Both the position numbers and the translations under genes were made by a program. Below the pieces are notes generated by a model. That model was not told where the DNA came from and did no database searches. It saw nothing but the letters and a program-made list of their open reading frames with translations. Positions 1 to 14,794 of a stretch of 48,482 nucleotides of DNA are shown piece after piece. Origin of the DNA: an uncultured Planctomycetaceae bacterium. GTDB taxonomy: Bacteria > Planctomycetota > Planctomycetia > Pirellulales > Pirellulaceae. How positions within the stretch are numbered: position 1 is the stretch's first letter; every line of letters begins with the position of its first letter. The stretch spans positions 1 to 48,482 of the forward strand of contig CALMEE010000088.1 of the NCBI GenBank assembly GCA_937862885.1, given 5' to 3'.

Positions 1-583
1 ATTGGCTTGACAAAAGTTCCGCACTTTACCACCCTGCAGAAAGCCGCCAGGAGATCGCTCTAGCGGAGGGGCGTTGGGCACCTGATTGGATCGACCTTAA
101 AGCTAGCCATAGGACGCAAGAAAACAGTCAAGCTGGCGGCGATTGACTCGACGGGTGTGCAAGCGCGGCATTGCAGTTCTTACTACGTAAAACGATGCTC
201 ACGTGAGCAGAATCTCTGGCGAACAACGACCGATGCGCGGTTTCCCAAAGTTGGAATTGTGTGCGATGTCAGCCATCATTTGATTCTCGCGGCGCAGGCG
301 TCGCATGCAAATCAGGTTGAACAAAGAAAAGTATGGACAGCGTTGGCAGTGTGAAACCGTAATCAGTATGATCAAAAGAAGGCAGGCAACGGCAACCAGT
401 GGACGAAACTACTGGAGTCAGTGTCGCGACATGTACTTGAAAACGCAGACACACAACATCATGATTCTCTTTGTGATCTCGTGGGTTTTCTACAGAGCAG
501 AACTATCGCCGTTTCCGCGTTCAGCCTGCCAAGTGTTCAATCACACTCCTGCTGGACTAACTGTGGCGAGCCAAAGGAAATGA
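1..583 (+). pseudogene. Decayed IS4/IS5-type DDE transposase remnant
   Basis: Frame 1 reads as the middle of a DDE transposase: a VPHFTTLQKAA segment near base 20, then AAIDSTG around 137-157, whose Asp fits the first catalytic residue, then SSYYVKR and a DVSHH segment. Frame 1 has an in-frame TAG at 61-63 and stops at 354. The usual C-terminal block (KEKYGQRWQCE, SMIKRR, THNIMIL) resumes in frame 2 from about 314. The segment expected between these parts is missing, so the gene carries a stop, a frameshift and an internal deletion. The 5' part lies outside the window. No terminal inverted repeat was identified at the right edge. It is certainly non-functional; the exact IS family is a guess. 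Confidence 0.75.
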
Positions 584-948
584 AGAACTGCGACAACATT
601 GGCGACGATTATAATCACTACACAGAAAACAAGAGGCAACCGCAGCGGTTGTCTCACACTCCAAGTGGCGGCAGCAGCGGCCACCAATAGAATAATGGCG
701 ATCAACCAGACAAACATCATAAGCTGGTGAAATTTCCAAAGCCAAGCGAAGGCCTCGGCCTGCCCGAGTGACGCCAAAACCAGGCTAGCAACATAGGCAC
801 CAGCCAATCCCAGGGATTGTCGATTCAACTGCTTCGCTTTCAGCAAAAGGAAAGTCCACACGACCGAAGCGACGATTGATAAGACAAAGTAAGTCAGAAA
901 AGGATTCATGGCTGGCACTAAGCTGCGTATTTTGGCTGCATTCTTCAT
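541..948 (-). CDS. Small multi-pass membrane protein, function unknown
   Basis: The 135-residue product has four clear hydrophobic stretches (roughly residues 17-35, 48-62, 75-93 and 102-128) separated by short polar turns, so it should sit in the inner membrane. The ATG at 948 is preceded by a weak GAAG; the ATG at 909 (MNPFLTYF) would give a cleaner membrane-protein start and is equally plausible. The stop overlaps the end of the decayed transposase on the other strand. No family was recognised. The strong periodic hydrophobicity argues for a real gene. Confidence 0.55.
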   Translation of the reverse strand: MKNAAKIRSLVPAMNPFLTYFVLSIVASVVWTFLLLKAKQLNRQSLGLAGAYVASLVLASLGQAEAFAWLWKFHQLMMFVWLIAIILLVAAAAATWSVRQPLRLPLVFCVVIIIVANVVAVLHFLWLATVSPAGV

Positions 949-1542
949 TCAATATGCGAACCCAACCGATTACTAGACCGCTCGTTTATGATTGCGCACA
1001 TCTTTAGACTCGCGAATTGTGGATGAGTGGGTGAGCCGAGTCAAGAAGAATGGCGGAATCTTGCCCCGAATGAACGATTTTTTAGTTTGGACTTCGAGGT
1101 CTAGGTTCCATGGTGAGTCGGTGGTTCGTAGATGAAGTTCAGCATGTCAATCTGCTTGATAAACGACAGGAACACCGCATTGGCACTTTGCTTGACAGTC
1201 TCCCGTAAGCCTCCACTGCTAATTCCGGCGGCCTGTAACGATCGCGCCGAAATCGGATCAGTCGGCACCCAAGCGAGGTTCGAAAAAGAAGGCCTAATGA
1301 CGTCGATCAACCGATTGAGTGGCAGCTGATCACCAGTCTGCGGATCGAAACGCCTCAGCAGACTGAGCAGGCGATAAGGGCCTTGTAGCTTCTGTCCTTT
1401 TTTCCTTTTTTCGTTCAATTCAGCAAACGCCTTCGCGCCTAACAGTGAACCAATTTACTCATTTCTGCCGCAAAATTGGCGATCTTGATTTGGATTCAGT
1501 CTAACTATTGACAAAGTCCATTAATGCGATAGAAACAAGGAG
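949..1542. other. Spacer upstream of the PerR-like gene
   Basis: About 590 bases lie between the membrane protein and the repressor. The only sizeable reading frame is a 105-codon minus-strand frame (1101-1418) whose product begins with a Lys-rich stretch (MNEKRKKGQKLQGPYR) and matches no family I know. It could be a small lineage-specific gene or chance. I see no RNA gene or strong hairpin. Confidence 0.4.
1508..1542 (+). promoter_or_regulatory. Putative promoter -35 box and adjoining SD for the PerR-like gene
   Basis: A perfect TTGACA occurs at 1508-1513, 30 bases before the ATG. The -10 region is poor (ATAGAA around 1529). An AAGGAG at 1537-1542 touches the ATG at 1543 with no spacer, which is too close for normal use. 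A downstream non-ATG start or leaderless-like initiation is therefore possible. No classic PerR or Fur palindrome was found here. Confidence 0.3.
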
Positions 1543-4573
<3,031 letters not shown>

Positions 4574-4620
4574 GTTTAGGAACGTTTTTTTTGTCGCGAA
4601 TTTGCGCCTAAAGAGAAAAT

Positions 4621-4660
4621 GCTTGGGGTTCATGTGGACCCCAAGCCTTGTTTATTTGTT
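4621..4660 (+). terminator. Stem-loop terminator after the first katG
   Basis: A perfect 9-bp stem (GCTTGGGGT at 4621-4629 with ACCCCAAGC at 4638-4646) encloses an 8-base loop, and a T-rich stretch (CTTGTTTATTTGTT) follows. It sits 50 bases after the first katG stop, so the two katG genes are probably separate transcription units or only partly coupled. Confidence 0.7.
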
Positions 4661-7149
<2,489 letters not shown>

Positions 7150-7400
7150 TCGTGTTCTGGTCAATCAGTCAAATAGGCTACGTTTGAGTTGAGTTTGGCT
7201 TGAGTTGCCGGATTATATAGACAATTTGAGCACTCCTAACTGTCTCACTGGGTGGATGCCGAGTTCGCTAGGACGATGCAATTGATCGCAGTTATCCCTC
7301 GTTTTAGGCATAGTATCGCTTTGCTGCGCGGACTGCTAAAGTGAGGGGCAGGCAAGGTTTCACACGTTTATTTGTCGTCGAATCTTTCTGGGGATTGTTT

Positions 7401-7421
7401 CAACGTCTCGGAGAGACGTTG
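7401..7421. repeat. Short palindromic hairpin (9-bp stem, 3-base loop)
   Basis: CAACGTCTC at 7401-7409 pairs perfectly with GAGACGTTG at 7413-7421 around a GGA loop. The arms are followed by GCTACGTAGT, itself rich in a TACGTA palindrome. It has no T-tract, so it is not a typical terminator. It resembles dispersed extragenic palindromes, but no second copy occurs in this window. Confidence 0.6.
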
Positions 7422-7477
7422 CTACGTAGTTTGAATTTTCTTGCCGCTCGTCTAAAAAATTGGAGGGTTACGGAACG

Positions 7478-7509
7478 CTCGTAAGCCGCGCAGGCTTGGT
7501 ACTTACGAG
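7478..7509. repeat. Inverted repeat, 8-bp arms
   Basis: CTCGTAAG at 7478-7485 is matched by CTTACGAG at 7502-7509 with 16 bases between. The match continues imperfectly outward (AACG versus GTT). Its role is unknown; it lies about 115 bases upstream of the hydrolase gene. Confidence 0.5.
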
Positions 7510-7622
7510 TTACTTCTCAGCATCGAAAATTCGGACTAATTTTTCGTTCGAAACTTGATTCGCTATCGCGCGGTGAATCGTTTTTCCTTCACTAAAGGTT
7601 TTTCTAAGAAAGTGCAATAAAC

Positions 7623-9380
7623 ATGTCTGGAGCAAAATTTGCTTGTACATTGTTCTTGTTGTTGATGTACTGCGTGTCCGGGGGCAAAGTTTTCAGCCAG
7701 ACGTCAGATGTGGATAAGTTCGTCGGATTTTGGCGCGGAACTTTGGCGATTGCTAATATCGAATTGGTGCTTGAGTTGCATTTAGAAAAGAATGAAGCGG
7801 GGGAACTGGTTGGCAATTTGATCAGCGTCTCACAAGGTAATGCTGAGATAGACATCGATCGCGCAACCGTTGAATCCGGCACGCTCACCTTGAGAATGAA
7901 CAAGGTGTTTGCCCGTTATACGGCCCGCATCGCGGCGGATGGAGAAACTTTGGAGGGGACCTTTTCGCAAGGCGGCGACCACGCCCTTTCGATGAAGCGT
8001 GCCACTCCGCCTAGCGCAGTCACCCATTTTGAGACTTGGCGCGGCACGATGCTGGCTGGCCCGCAGTCGTTTGATTTCCAAGTGCGTCTATTTCGAAATG
8101 AAGCTGGCGAGGTCACGGGTAAGCTAGATTCATTTTCGGAAAACATTATGGGCTTGTTGCTTGAGGTTAGGCAACTTGACGATGGCTTAGAATTCGATTT
8201 GAACTTAAGCGGTGCCAATTACGTCGGCACCTACGATGAGTCTAAGACGCGATTGAATGGAACTTGGAAACAGGGTCCAAATCGAATTGAGCTGAATTTC
8301 GATAAGGTACCACTGACCGAAACGCAAACGGAGATGAAGCTTGACCGACCTCAGACTCCGCAACCTGAATTTCCGTATGATGTCGAAGAAGTTGAATTCG
8401 AAAACGAAAATGAGTCAGTGTCCCTCGCAGGCACTTTGACCTTGCCCAAGCTCGACAGTCCACTTCCTGCAGTGATTCTCATAACCGGCTCAGGCCCCCA
8501 AGATCGTGATGAGACGATATTTGGACATAAGCCCTTTTGGGTTATTGCCGACTATTTGTCGCGCAGAGGAATTGCTGTTTTGCGCTATGATGATCGTGGA
8601 GTCGCTGGATCGACGGGCAATTTTTTCACCGCCACTTCTGAGAACTTTGCCAACGATGTCGAAGCAGCCATCAACTACCTGAAGCAACACTCCCGCATTG
8701 ATGCCAGGCGCATCGGGCTGATCGGTCATAGTGAGGGAGGTTATATCGCATCGATGGTCGCCGCCCGAAATACGGATGTTGCCTTCATTGTGAAGTTGGC
8801 GGGACCCGGGGTACCTGGTGCTGAAATCATCAAGAAACAGACCTACGAAGGGAGCCGTTTAGCGAATGTCTCGCCTTCGGTTTTGGAAGCTCAAACCGCG
8901 TTCGTGGAAGCATTTGTGAATGCACAACTTAAACAACCGCGAGACGAGGCTGACGACGAGGAAGTCAAAGAACTGGCCAAAGCGTTAATGGCTGTGGCTT
9001 CAGAATCAACGGACATTGATAAAGCCGTGGCACAAGCGATGATTGCCACCATGCGTGGTCTCGATGGTGAGTGGACGCGTTTCTTTTTGAAATACGATCC
9101 TGCTGAAGACTTAGCCAAAGTTAAATGCCCCGTCTTGGCTCTGATTGGATCGAAAGACGTGCAAGTCGATGCAGACATCAATCTCCAAGCGATCGAAAAT
9201 GCATTGACCAAGGGTGAGAATCCGCATTTCGAAGTGCGAAAGCTCGAAGGGCTGAACCACCTTTTTCAAACCGCGGAAACCGGTGCTGGATCGGAATATG
9301 CAGTAATTGAAGAAACGTTCGCGCCCAAGGCGTTAGAAATCGTCTACGAATGGATTGCTGCACAAGTCAAAAGTCGTTGA
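7623..9380 (+). CDS. Exported alpha/beta hydrolase with N-terminal beta-repeat region
   Basis: The 585-residue protein starts with a signal peptide (hydrophobic 6-20, ending near VFSQ at 26). Residues 30-130 and 135-230 form two related beta-rich repeats, each opening with a WRGT motif and containing NEAGE...G. An alpha/beta hydrolase fold of the dienelactone/peptidase type follows: an oxyanion-type GSGPQDRD near 289, the nucleophile elbow GHSEGG with Ser370, an acidic residue in the GSKDVQVD region (Asp512 or nearby) and His546 in GLNHLF. The triad looks complete, so it is probably an active extracytoplasmic esterase or peptidase; the substrate cannot be told. No strong SD precedes the ATG. 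It lies 29 bases upstream of mutM on the same strand and may be cotranscribed. Confidence 0.88.
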   Translation: MSGAKFACTLFLLLMYCVSGGKVFSQTSDVDKFVGFWRGTLAIANIELVLELHLEKNEAGELVGNLISVSQGNAEIDIDRATVESGTLTLRMNKVFARYTARIAADGETLEGTFSQGGDHALSMKRATPPSAVTHFETWRGTMLAGPQSFDFQVRLFRNEAGEVTGKLDSFSENIMGLLLEVRQLDDGLEFDLNLSGANYVGTYDESKTRLNGTWKQGPNRIELNFDKVPLTETQTEMKLDRPQTPQPEFPYDVEEVEFENENESVSLAGTLTLPKLDSPLPAVILITGSGPQDRDETIFGHKPFWVIADYLSRRGIAVLRYDDRGVAGSTGNFFTATSENFANDVEAAINYLKQHSRIDARRIGLIGHSEGGYIASMVAARNTDVAFIVKLAGPGVPGAEIIKKQTYEGSRLANVSPSVLEAQTAFVEAFVNAQLKQPRDEADDEEVKELAKALMAVASESTDIDKAVAQAMIATMRGLDGEWTRFFLKYDPAEDLAKVKCPVLALIGSKDVQVDADINLQAIENALTKGENPHFEVRKLEGLNHLFQTAETGAGSEYAVIEETFAPKALEIVYEWIAAQVKSR

Positions 9381-9409
9381 ACAACGAGCGGAAAGGCTAG
9401 GTCGCACGC

Positions 9410-10243
9410 GTGCCTGAGTTACCGGAAGTCGAAACCATGCGTCGCGGCATCGAGACGGTCACCGGGCATACGATCGAATTGCTTTTGCTGGAAAAATGTG
9501 CCAAGAAGCCGATCAGCATTAAGCCCCGATTCTCAACGTTACAGCGACGAGTCCATCAGCAAAAGATCACTCGCATCGACCGGATTGGCAAACGGCTAAT
9601 TTTCGAATTGGCGAACCAGCAAATAATTGTTTTTGAGCCACGCATGACTGGTCTGGTGACGCTGGCTGAGCCGCCATCATTGGAGCATGTGCGGTTGCGT
9701 TTCCGCTTTAAAACCAACCATCCTGACTTGCTCGTTTGGGACCGTCGCGGGCTAAGTACGCTGACTCTCTATCAACCACGTGAATTTGCCAATCGTTTCG
9801 ATGAGTCACGCCTGGGACCAGACGCTTTAACGATCTCTCAGCAACAATTGATGTCTAAGCTAGGTAAGCGATCAATTCCGATCAAAGTCGGTTTGTTGGA
9901 TCAAAAGGCGCTTGCGGGCATCGGCAATATTTATGCGTCCGAAATTCTGTTCGTTGCCAAGGTCGACCCAAGAACAGCCTGCAATCAACTGACCAAGCAG
10001 CAATGGTCACGCATCTACCGCCAAGTCAGCGTGATCTTGCGAGAAGCCATCAAATATGAAGGCTCATCATTAAATGATGGCACATTTCGAACGGCATTGA
10101 ACGAGCCAGGTCGATACCAAAATCATCATCGAGTTTATGACCGGGATGATGAGTTGTGCAGCCGCTGCAAACGCCAGAAGATTGTGCGGATTGTCCAAGC
10201 CCAGCGCTCTACTTTTTTTTGTCCACGCTGCCAAAAACCATAG
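9410..10243 (+). CDS. mutM: Formamidopyrimidine-DNA glycosylase (base excision repair)
   Basis: The enzyme removes 8-oxoguanine and formamidopyrimidines from DNA. The GTG start at 9410 gives the hallmark N-terminus PELPEVETM: the Pro directly after the initiator Met is the catalytic nucleophile, and Glu follows. GKRLIFEL carries the conserved Lys. The helix-two-turn-helix region includes ALAGIGNIYASEILF, and the C-terminal zinc finger has two CxxC pairs (CSRC and CPRC, about residues 246-272). The length of 277 residues fits the family. Placement near two catalase-peroxidases suits an oxidative-damage theme, but direct coregulation is not shown. Confidence 0.96.
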   Translation: MPELPEVETMRRGIETVTGHTIELLLLEKCAKKPISIKPRFSTLQRRVHQQKITRIDRIGKRLIFELANQQIIVFEPRMTGLVTLAEPPSLEHVRLRFRFKTNHPDLLVWDRRGLSTLTLYQPREFANRFDESRLGPDALTISQQQLMSKLGKRSIPIKVGLLDQKALAGIGNIYASEILFVAKVDPRTACNQLTKQQWSRIYRQVSVILREAIKYEGSSLNDGTFRTALNEPGRYQNHHRVYDRDDELCSRCKRQKIVRIVQAQRSTFFCPRCQKP

Positions 10244-10322
10244 CCCGAATGCGAAACGGTGGGCTTGTTTTCCAGAATTATCCAGCGGAATTGTGACGCG
10301 CTACCGGCCGCAAAGGAACTAA

Positions 10323-11210
10323 CTAGAATGCCGGATTCCAATTGTCGATCACGGGCGACAACGTCGGGTGATGTACGTTTTCATTTGAAGTGGTCAGCGG
10401 GATGGGACCGGCAACGGTCTTGTTGATTGCCGGTAATCGAATGGTGAATGCCGTGCCGACTCCCGGCGTGCTTTCAACGCGGATTTTGCCGCCATGTTCG
10501 TCAATGATATTGCGCACCGCAAACAATCCGAGCCCTGCCCCACCCTTCCCTGATGCATCGCGACCGGACTTTGTCGTGAATCCAGATTCGAAAACCTTGG
10601 GGAGTTGTTCGGCGGGAATTCCAGTGCCAAAATCGCGCACACATAAATCGACTAGATTCGCCTCAGCGTCATACGACAACTTGATGATGATTCGACCACC
10701 ATCACGCATGGCTTGCCGCGCGTTGATTAACAGATTGGTCAATACCTGATGAATTTGATTTCCAATCGCGCGGACTTGCGGAACTGATGCCAATTCGTAG
10801 TCAACACTGATACGATACTTTTGCATTTCCCGCTCAAGCAATACCATCGTCTCTTCGATAATGGTTGCCAAACACGTTGTCTCAAAACGATTCCCCCGAT
10901 TGCGGGCCATGCCCAAGACCGAGTTTGTAATCTTGTTCGCGCGTCCGCTGGCGCATAAAATTTTCTCCAGCGCTTTGGTTCGAGTAGCCTCATCCGTATG
11001 CCGCAACCCCATGCGAGCATAGTTGATAATCGTCATCAAAGCATTGTTGAACTCGTGCGTTGTCGTGCCGACCAACTCACCTAACGATACGAATTGCTGC
11101 ATCGCACACAAAGCTCGTTTCAACGCCAGATTCTCTTCTTGCAACTTTTCAATTGATGCAAGCATTTCATCAGGACGCATCGAAGACGTATTATTGGTAC
11201 CGTTTGTCAT
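10323..11210 (-). CDS. Soluble histidine kinase with coiled-coil N-terminus
   Basis: The 295-residue kinase lacks transmembrane segments. A coiled-coil stretch (about 15-40, EKLQEENLALKRA) precedes the H-box TTHEFNNAL with phosphoacceptor His52. The ATPase domain has the N-box NLLINARQAM (159-168), the G1 box DFGTGIP (from Asp193) and the G2 box GGAGLGL (223-229). A tail of about 40 residues follows. No sensor domain and no response regulator is adjacent, so it is an orphan kinase receiving input through another protein or its coiled coil. It converges on mutM with an 80-base gap. Confidence 0.9.
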   Translation of the reverse strand: MTNGTNNTSSMRPDEMLASIEKLQEENLALKRALCAMQQFVSLGELVGTTTHEFNNALMTIINYARMGLRHTDEATRTKALEKILCASGRANKITNSVLGMARNRGNRFETTCLATIIEETMVLLEREMQKYRISVDYELASVPQVRAIGNQIHQVLTNLLINARQAMRDGGRIIIKLSYDAEANLVDLCVRDFGTGIPAEQLPKVFESGFTTKSGRDASGKGGAGLGLFAVRNIIDEHGGKIRVESTPGVGTAFTIRLPAINKTVAGPIPLTTSNENVHHPTLSPVIDNWNPAF

Positions 11211-11492
11211 GTCGCGATAAATTACCTATCTTGCCCTCTTCCTAATTTCATTACTTGGCAAGTTCTTTCAAATCGTGCAGGGCCGCATGCGCCCGAACAT
11301 CGACTTGAAGCAAGGTATGTGGAAACTTCGAGCTTCAGTTAAAATTCAGTAATATTCTGTCAAACGACAAATGTTTTGGGCATGTTGTATTGAACTGCAC
11401 GCGTGCCATCATTTGGAGTATCGTCGAAATGTCAGTTGTTTCTAAATTTGAACTTCCTATAATCGTCGCCAAAATCGCGAAGGATGTAGAAC
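11211..11492. other. Divergent intergenic region
   Basis: About 280 bases separate the divergently oriented kinase and the small protein gene. It must hold both promoters, but no convincing -35/-10 pair stands out. No structured element was seen. Confidence 0.35.
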
Positions 11493-11756
11493 GTGAATAA
11501 GATCGATAAACTCGAACAATGGCTACGATTGGCAAAAGCGATAGGAATTGACATACGCTACGAGAACTTAGTTGGAGCCGATTGCGGTCTATGTCAGGTT
11601 GGGAAGCGACATATTGTCTTTCTCGATCTCAACCAGGGTCCTGAGGAGCACTTGAACTTTTTTGAGTCACTTCTGGACTCCAATCCGTCGATCAGGCGGG
11701 CGTACGAACAATCTACACGGCGCGAGTCGATTAGCAGACCGAAGCCTGCAGCCTGA
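11493..11756 (+). CDS. Small conserved-looking protein of unknown function
   Basis: The 87-residue product starts at GTG, with AAGGA at 11480-11484 well placed as SD. The first 65 residues look like a compact fold (LEQWLRLAKAIGIDIRYENL, then CGLCQVGKRHIVFLDLNQGPEEHL) and the tail is basic and disordered. The CxxC pair might bind metal, but one pair alone is weak evidence. The good SD and sensible composition support a real gene. The family is not recognised. Confidence 0.6.
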   Translation: MNKIDKLEQWLRLAKAIGIDIRYENLVGADCGLCQVGKRHIVFLDLNQGPEEHLNFFESLLDSNPSIRRAYEQSTRRESISRPKPAA

Positions 11757-11857
11757 CTCGCTGGTCCCTAGATTTTCGCACAAAACCACAAATGCATCAG
11801 GTGAGACTATTTTGCGAAAGCAGCGATAAAACGGGCATCGCAAGAATCATGAATCCA

Positions 11858-14383
11858 TCAAGCGATGGCCTTGTCAAAAACCGGCTCCGACAAGCCTGTC
11901 GAACTGACCCTCCAAGGCAACCAAACCAATGCCAGTTCACGAACCGTTATCTCCGTCTTCTTGGGTTGAATACTCAACGTATCGATTTTGAGCGACTCGA
12001 CAACCAGTTTTTCAGCTAGTTCATTGACGTCGCGATTGAATTCGTCCTCGAGCGCTTTATATTTTTCTTGAGCGTCTTGTAGTGACTGACGAGCTTTTTC
12101 TACCTCGCCCTTCTGGTTGGCCGCGCGATTCACTGTCTTCACGCTCGAAGCAGCACTGCGTGCACTGGTGCTAGAAACAGCTTTTCGACCGAGCAATGCG
12201 CCCAAGATTGATGTGCCCACCGACAAAGCTGAGTCCAATTTGCGACTTTTGTAGCGCGAACTTTCAGTTTCAAGGCGCGATTCCGCACGTCGAATCTCGT
12301 CACGAACTCTTACGAATTTGGCTTCGTATTTCTTGCGAAGTTTCTCCGTCTCCAAGTCACGATGTTCCGAAACCACTTGTTCAAGTCTTACCTTGAAATC
12401 CCCAAGTGTTTCACCAGGCGAAGAATTGCATCGGAAATCGGCACACCGGTATAACTCCAGCGGATGATCGCGGTAGACAACGTTCTTTAGTTCTTTTTCC
12501 CAGTCAACAAACAGCTTTTGTTTTTGGAAGGCAACTGGAAGTGGTTCAAATTTTGCAGCTGCAGTTGGTTCCAATTCGTATTGCAATGGTTTACAAAGCA
12601 GGGTGGCGTGATCCCAGATGTGCAGGTCTTGCTCGTTTCCGCAATACTCAACCAAAAAGTACTTCTCATCCTGGTAATTGATTCGCTGCGTTGCGTTCGA
12701 ATAAAACGCTCGGCAGGCGGCGTAAAGTGCCGGACGGTATACGAGCTTATCGCTAGTTAATAATCGCGCGTTGAGTTCAGCATACCGTTGTTTAACCGTG
12801 CTCGGCACCAACTGGCGCGGATCAACGTCCGCAACACTGCCGATGGCTGACTGAGTTGAATTGATCAGAGATTCGACAGCACTGGAGTTGTTCGCAAAGG
12901 CTCCAGTTTCGCGGGACGGCTGAACTTCAACTGTTTGGGCCTCGCGTTCTTCCGTTGTATAGGTACGGTTTTCCTTACAGAGCGACTGCAGTTGTTGCCG
13001 AGTCAAAGGACCGCGCAGGTAGCTCATTGCCCAGCGCGTCTCGAACAAGCAGGGTTGATCTTCATGCACATTATTCATGAGGAACATGCGGGCTTTCAAA
13101 CCGGACAGTAGTTTGTCCATACGATTGCGATCGAATCCACGACCGGTCGAGGTTGCGGCTCCTTCCAACCCGTCGAGCACGCGCGCCTTGTCTCGCTCTG
13201 TCTGCAGCCTTCCCAAAAACCATGTGCCGGTGTTGGACAAACCTTTGTAATCCAAATCGACTGGATTTTGCGTGGCTAACACGACCCCCAGACCGAATGC
13301 TCTGGCCTGCTTCAACAGCGTTAACATCGGCAGCTTCGAGGGGGGATTGCGGGACGGAGGAAAGTAGCCGAAGACTTCATCCATATAAAGGATCGCGCGA
13401 AGACTGGACGTACCCGATTGCGTGCGCATCCAACTCAACACCTCATTCAACAAGATCGTCACGAAAAACATTCGCTCGTTATCGTCGAGGTGACTAATTG
13501 AAATGATCGAGATTCTCGGTTTCCCGTCAGTGGTATGCAGCAGCCGCTTAATGTTGAGAGGTTCGCCCTGCATCCAACTGGAAAATGCAGGAGAGGCCAA
13601 CATATTATTGATGGTCATGGCCAAAGCCATACGGTCCTTCAGCGGGAAAAACACATCCAAATCCATGATGCCCACACGATCAAATGGCGGATTCTGTATT
13701 TCCCCGATTAACCGCCCTAAATCAAGATCACGTCTCTGGTTCCAAGCTAGATTGAGTATATTCGAAATCAGGATATGCTCGCGGCTCCGAACTGGATCGG
13801 CATCGATTCCTAACAACGCCAATAAACCAGAAACTGCTGATTGAATACTTTCACGTAGTGCATCGGAGTCATGTAAGACTGCGTCACTTGGCGCCGAAAT
13901 CGACTTCAAAATGGTCAGAGGTTTACCAGAGTTGCTCCCCGGCGTATAGACATCGATATCGACCGTATCACGCAACTTGCGGATACGGTCACCGTCTTGC
14001 CCCCATCGCTCCAGACCTTTTCGCCACTTGGCGGCTTCGGCAGCAGCAAATTGGTCCGCCGACATACCTGCGCGACTGGCTTGCCCTTCATCAACCCAAG
14101 GTCGGAAGTCACTGGTTTCCAGATCGGGAAACGTCAAGAGTAAGTTAGAGATGTCTCCTTTTGGATCAATGACAATCGCGGGTATGCGATCGATGCCCGC
14201 TTCCTCCAACAAATTGATACACAAACCTGTCTTGCCACTACCCGTCATCCCCACCACCACGGCATGTGTGGTCAAGTCTTTGGAATCATATAAGAGCAAA
14301 TTTTCAGTTGGCTCTAACGTGTCGGCATCGATTTGCCTACCCAAGTAAAAAACACCCAATTTCTCAAAGTTCTGTATAGTCAT
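11858..14383 (-). CDS. HerA/DUF87-type ATPase with C-terminal coiled coil
   Basis: The 841-residue protein belongs to the VirB4/HerA branch of P-loop ATPases. Walker A is GMTGSGKT (45-52), followed by VIDPKGD (71-77), and Walker B is ILYMDEVF (331-338). The segment LATQNPVDLDYKGLSN resembles the sensor region of HerA-like translocases. Residues about 640-790 form a long, charged coiled coil broken by a small hydrophobic stretch (SILGALLG). It likely moves DNA or remodels a nucleoprotein complex. No NurA-type nuclease is adjacent; an HNH gene lies upstream on the same strand but with a 400-base gap. The start at 14383 is the only good ATG. Confidence 0.85.
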   Translation of the reverse strand: MTIQNFEKLGVFYLGRQIDADTLEPTENLLLYDSKDLTTHAVVVGMTGSGKTGLCINLLEEAGIDRIPAIVIDPKGDISNLLLTFPDLETSDFRPWVDEGQASRAGMSADQFAAAEAAKWRKGLERWGQDGDRIRKLRDTVDIDVYTPGSNSGKPLTILKSISAPSDAVLHDSDALRESIQSAVSGLLALLGIDADPVRSREHILISNILNLAWNQRRDLDLGRLIGEIQNPPFDRVGIMDLDVFFPLKDRMALAMTINNMLASPAFSSWMQGEPLNIKRLLHTTDGKPRISIISISHLDDNERMFFVTILLNEVLSWMRTQSGTSSLRAILYMDEVFGYFPPSRNPPSKLPMLTLLKQARAFGLGVVLATQNPVDLDYKGLSNTGTWFLGRLQTERDKARVLDGLEGAATSTGRGFDRNRMDKLLSGLKARMFLMNNVHEDQPCLFETRWAMSYLRGPLTRQQLQSLCKENRTYTTEEREAQTVEVQPSRETGAFANNSSAVESLINSTQSAIGSVADVDPRQLVPSTVKQRYAELNARLLTSDKLVYRPALYAACRAFYSNATQRINYQDEKYFLVEYCGNEQDLHIWDHATLLCKPLQYELEPTAAAKFEPLPVAFQKQKLFVDWEKELKNVVYRDHPLELYRCADFRCNSSPGETLGDFKVRLEQVVSEHRDLETEKLRKKYEAKFVRVRDEIRRAESRLETESSRYKSRKLDSALSVGTSILGALLGRKAVSSTSARSAASSVKTVNRAANQKGEVEKARQSLQDAQEKYKALEDEFNRDVNELAEKLVVESLKIDTLSIQPKKTEITVRELALVWLPWRVSSTGLSEPVFDKAIA

Positions 14384-14794
14384 TCTGGATATCGTTCAGT
14401 AATCTTAAAATGCAACTGGTCAACGTTGAAAGAGACATTGCTCGTCCAGTATGGCTGGGGATTAAGGCTGATCGAAACCATGACCACCTCGACCCGCACA
14501 CGTTTTATCAACTCAATGCGAGAATTGGCAAGGTGCTGATGACTGAGCCAAGTTCAATACTTGAGGTCAACACTTAACGTTATCGATACTTGCACCAGCT
14601 TAATGGCCTAGCAGCGAAGGCTGAACGCTGCGTTGTGATCTAAGCATTATCGCCCGAACTCGAGTTGCAAATCAAGCCGACCAATAAAAAGAGCCCCGCC
14701 ATCCAGCGATGCGTTCACATCAGTGGAGTAGCGGAGCAATTTTTTTAAAGCGACGATCGGTCAATCGTGGAGATGTCCAATTGTGGATTGGACG
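14384..14794. other. Spacer carrying a bidirectional terminator
   Basis: No gene is supported here. The only clear element is the hairpin at 14693-14747, listed separately. The part next to 14384 should hold the promoter of the HerA-like gene. Confidence 0.4.
14682..14747 (-). terminator. Terminator hairpin with T-tracts on both strands
   Basis: GCCCCGC (14693-14699) pairs with GCGGAGC (14731-14737; one G-U in the minus-strand RNA), with a further TCCA/TGGA pairing inside. On the minus strand it is followed by TCTTTTTATT, which ends the HNH gene about 60 bases downstream of its stop. On the plus strand it is followed by a run of eight T, so it can act both ways. Confidence 0.65.

Larger units (their letters stand above)
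7150..7622 (+). other. Spacer with two inverted repeats
   Basis: This 470-base stretch has no supported gene. It contains a compact hairpin at 7401-7421 and a looser inverted repeat at 7478-7509, listed separately. The rest is AT-rich without obvious promoter boxes. Confidence 0.5.
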
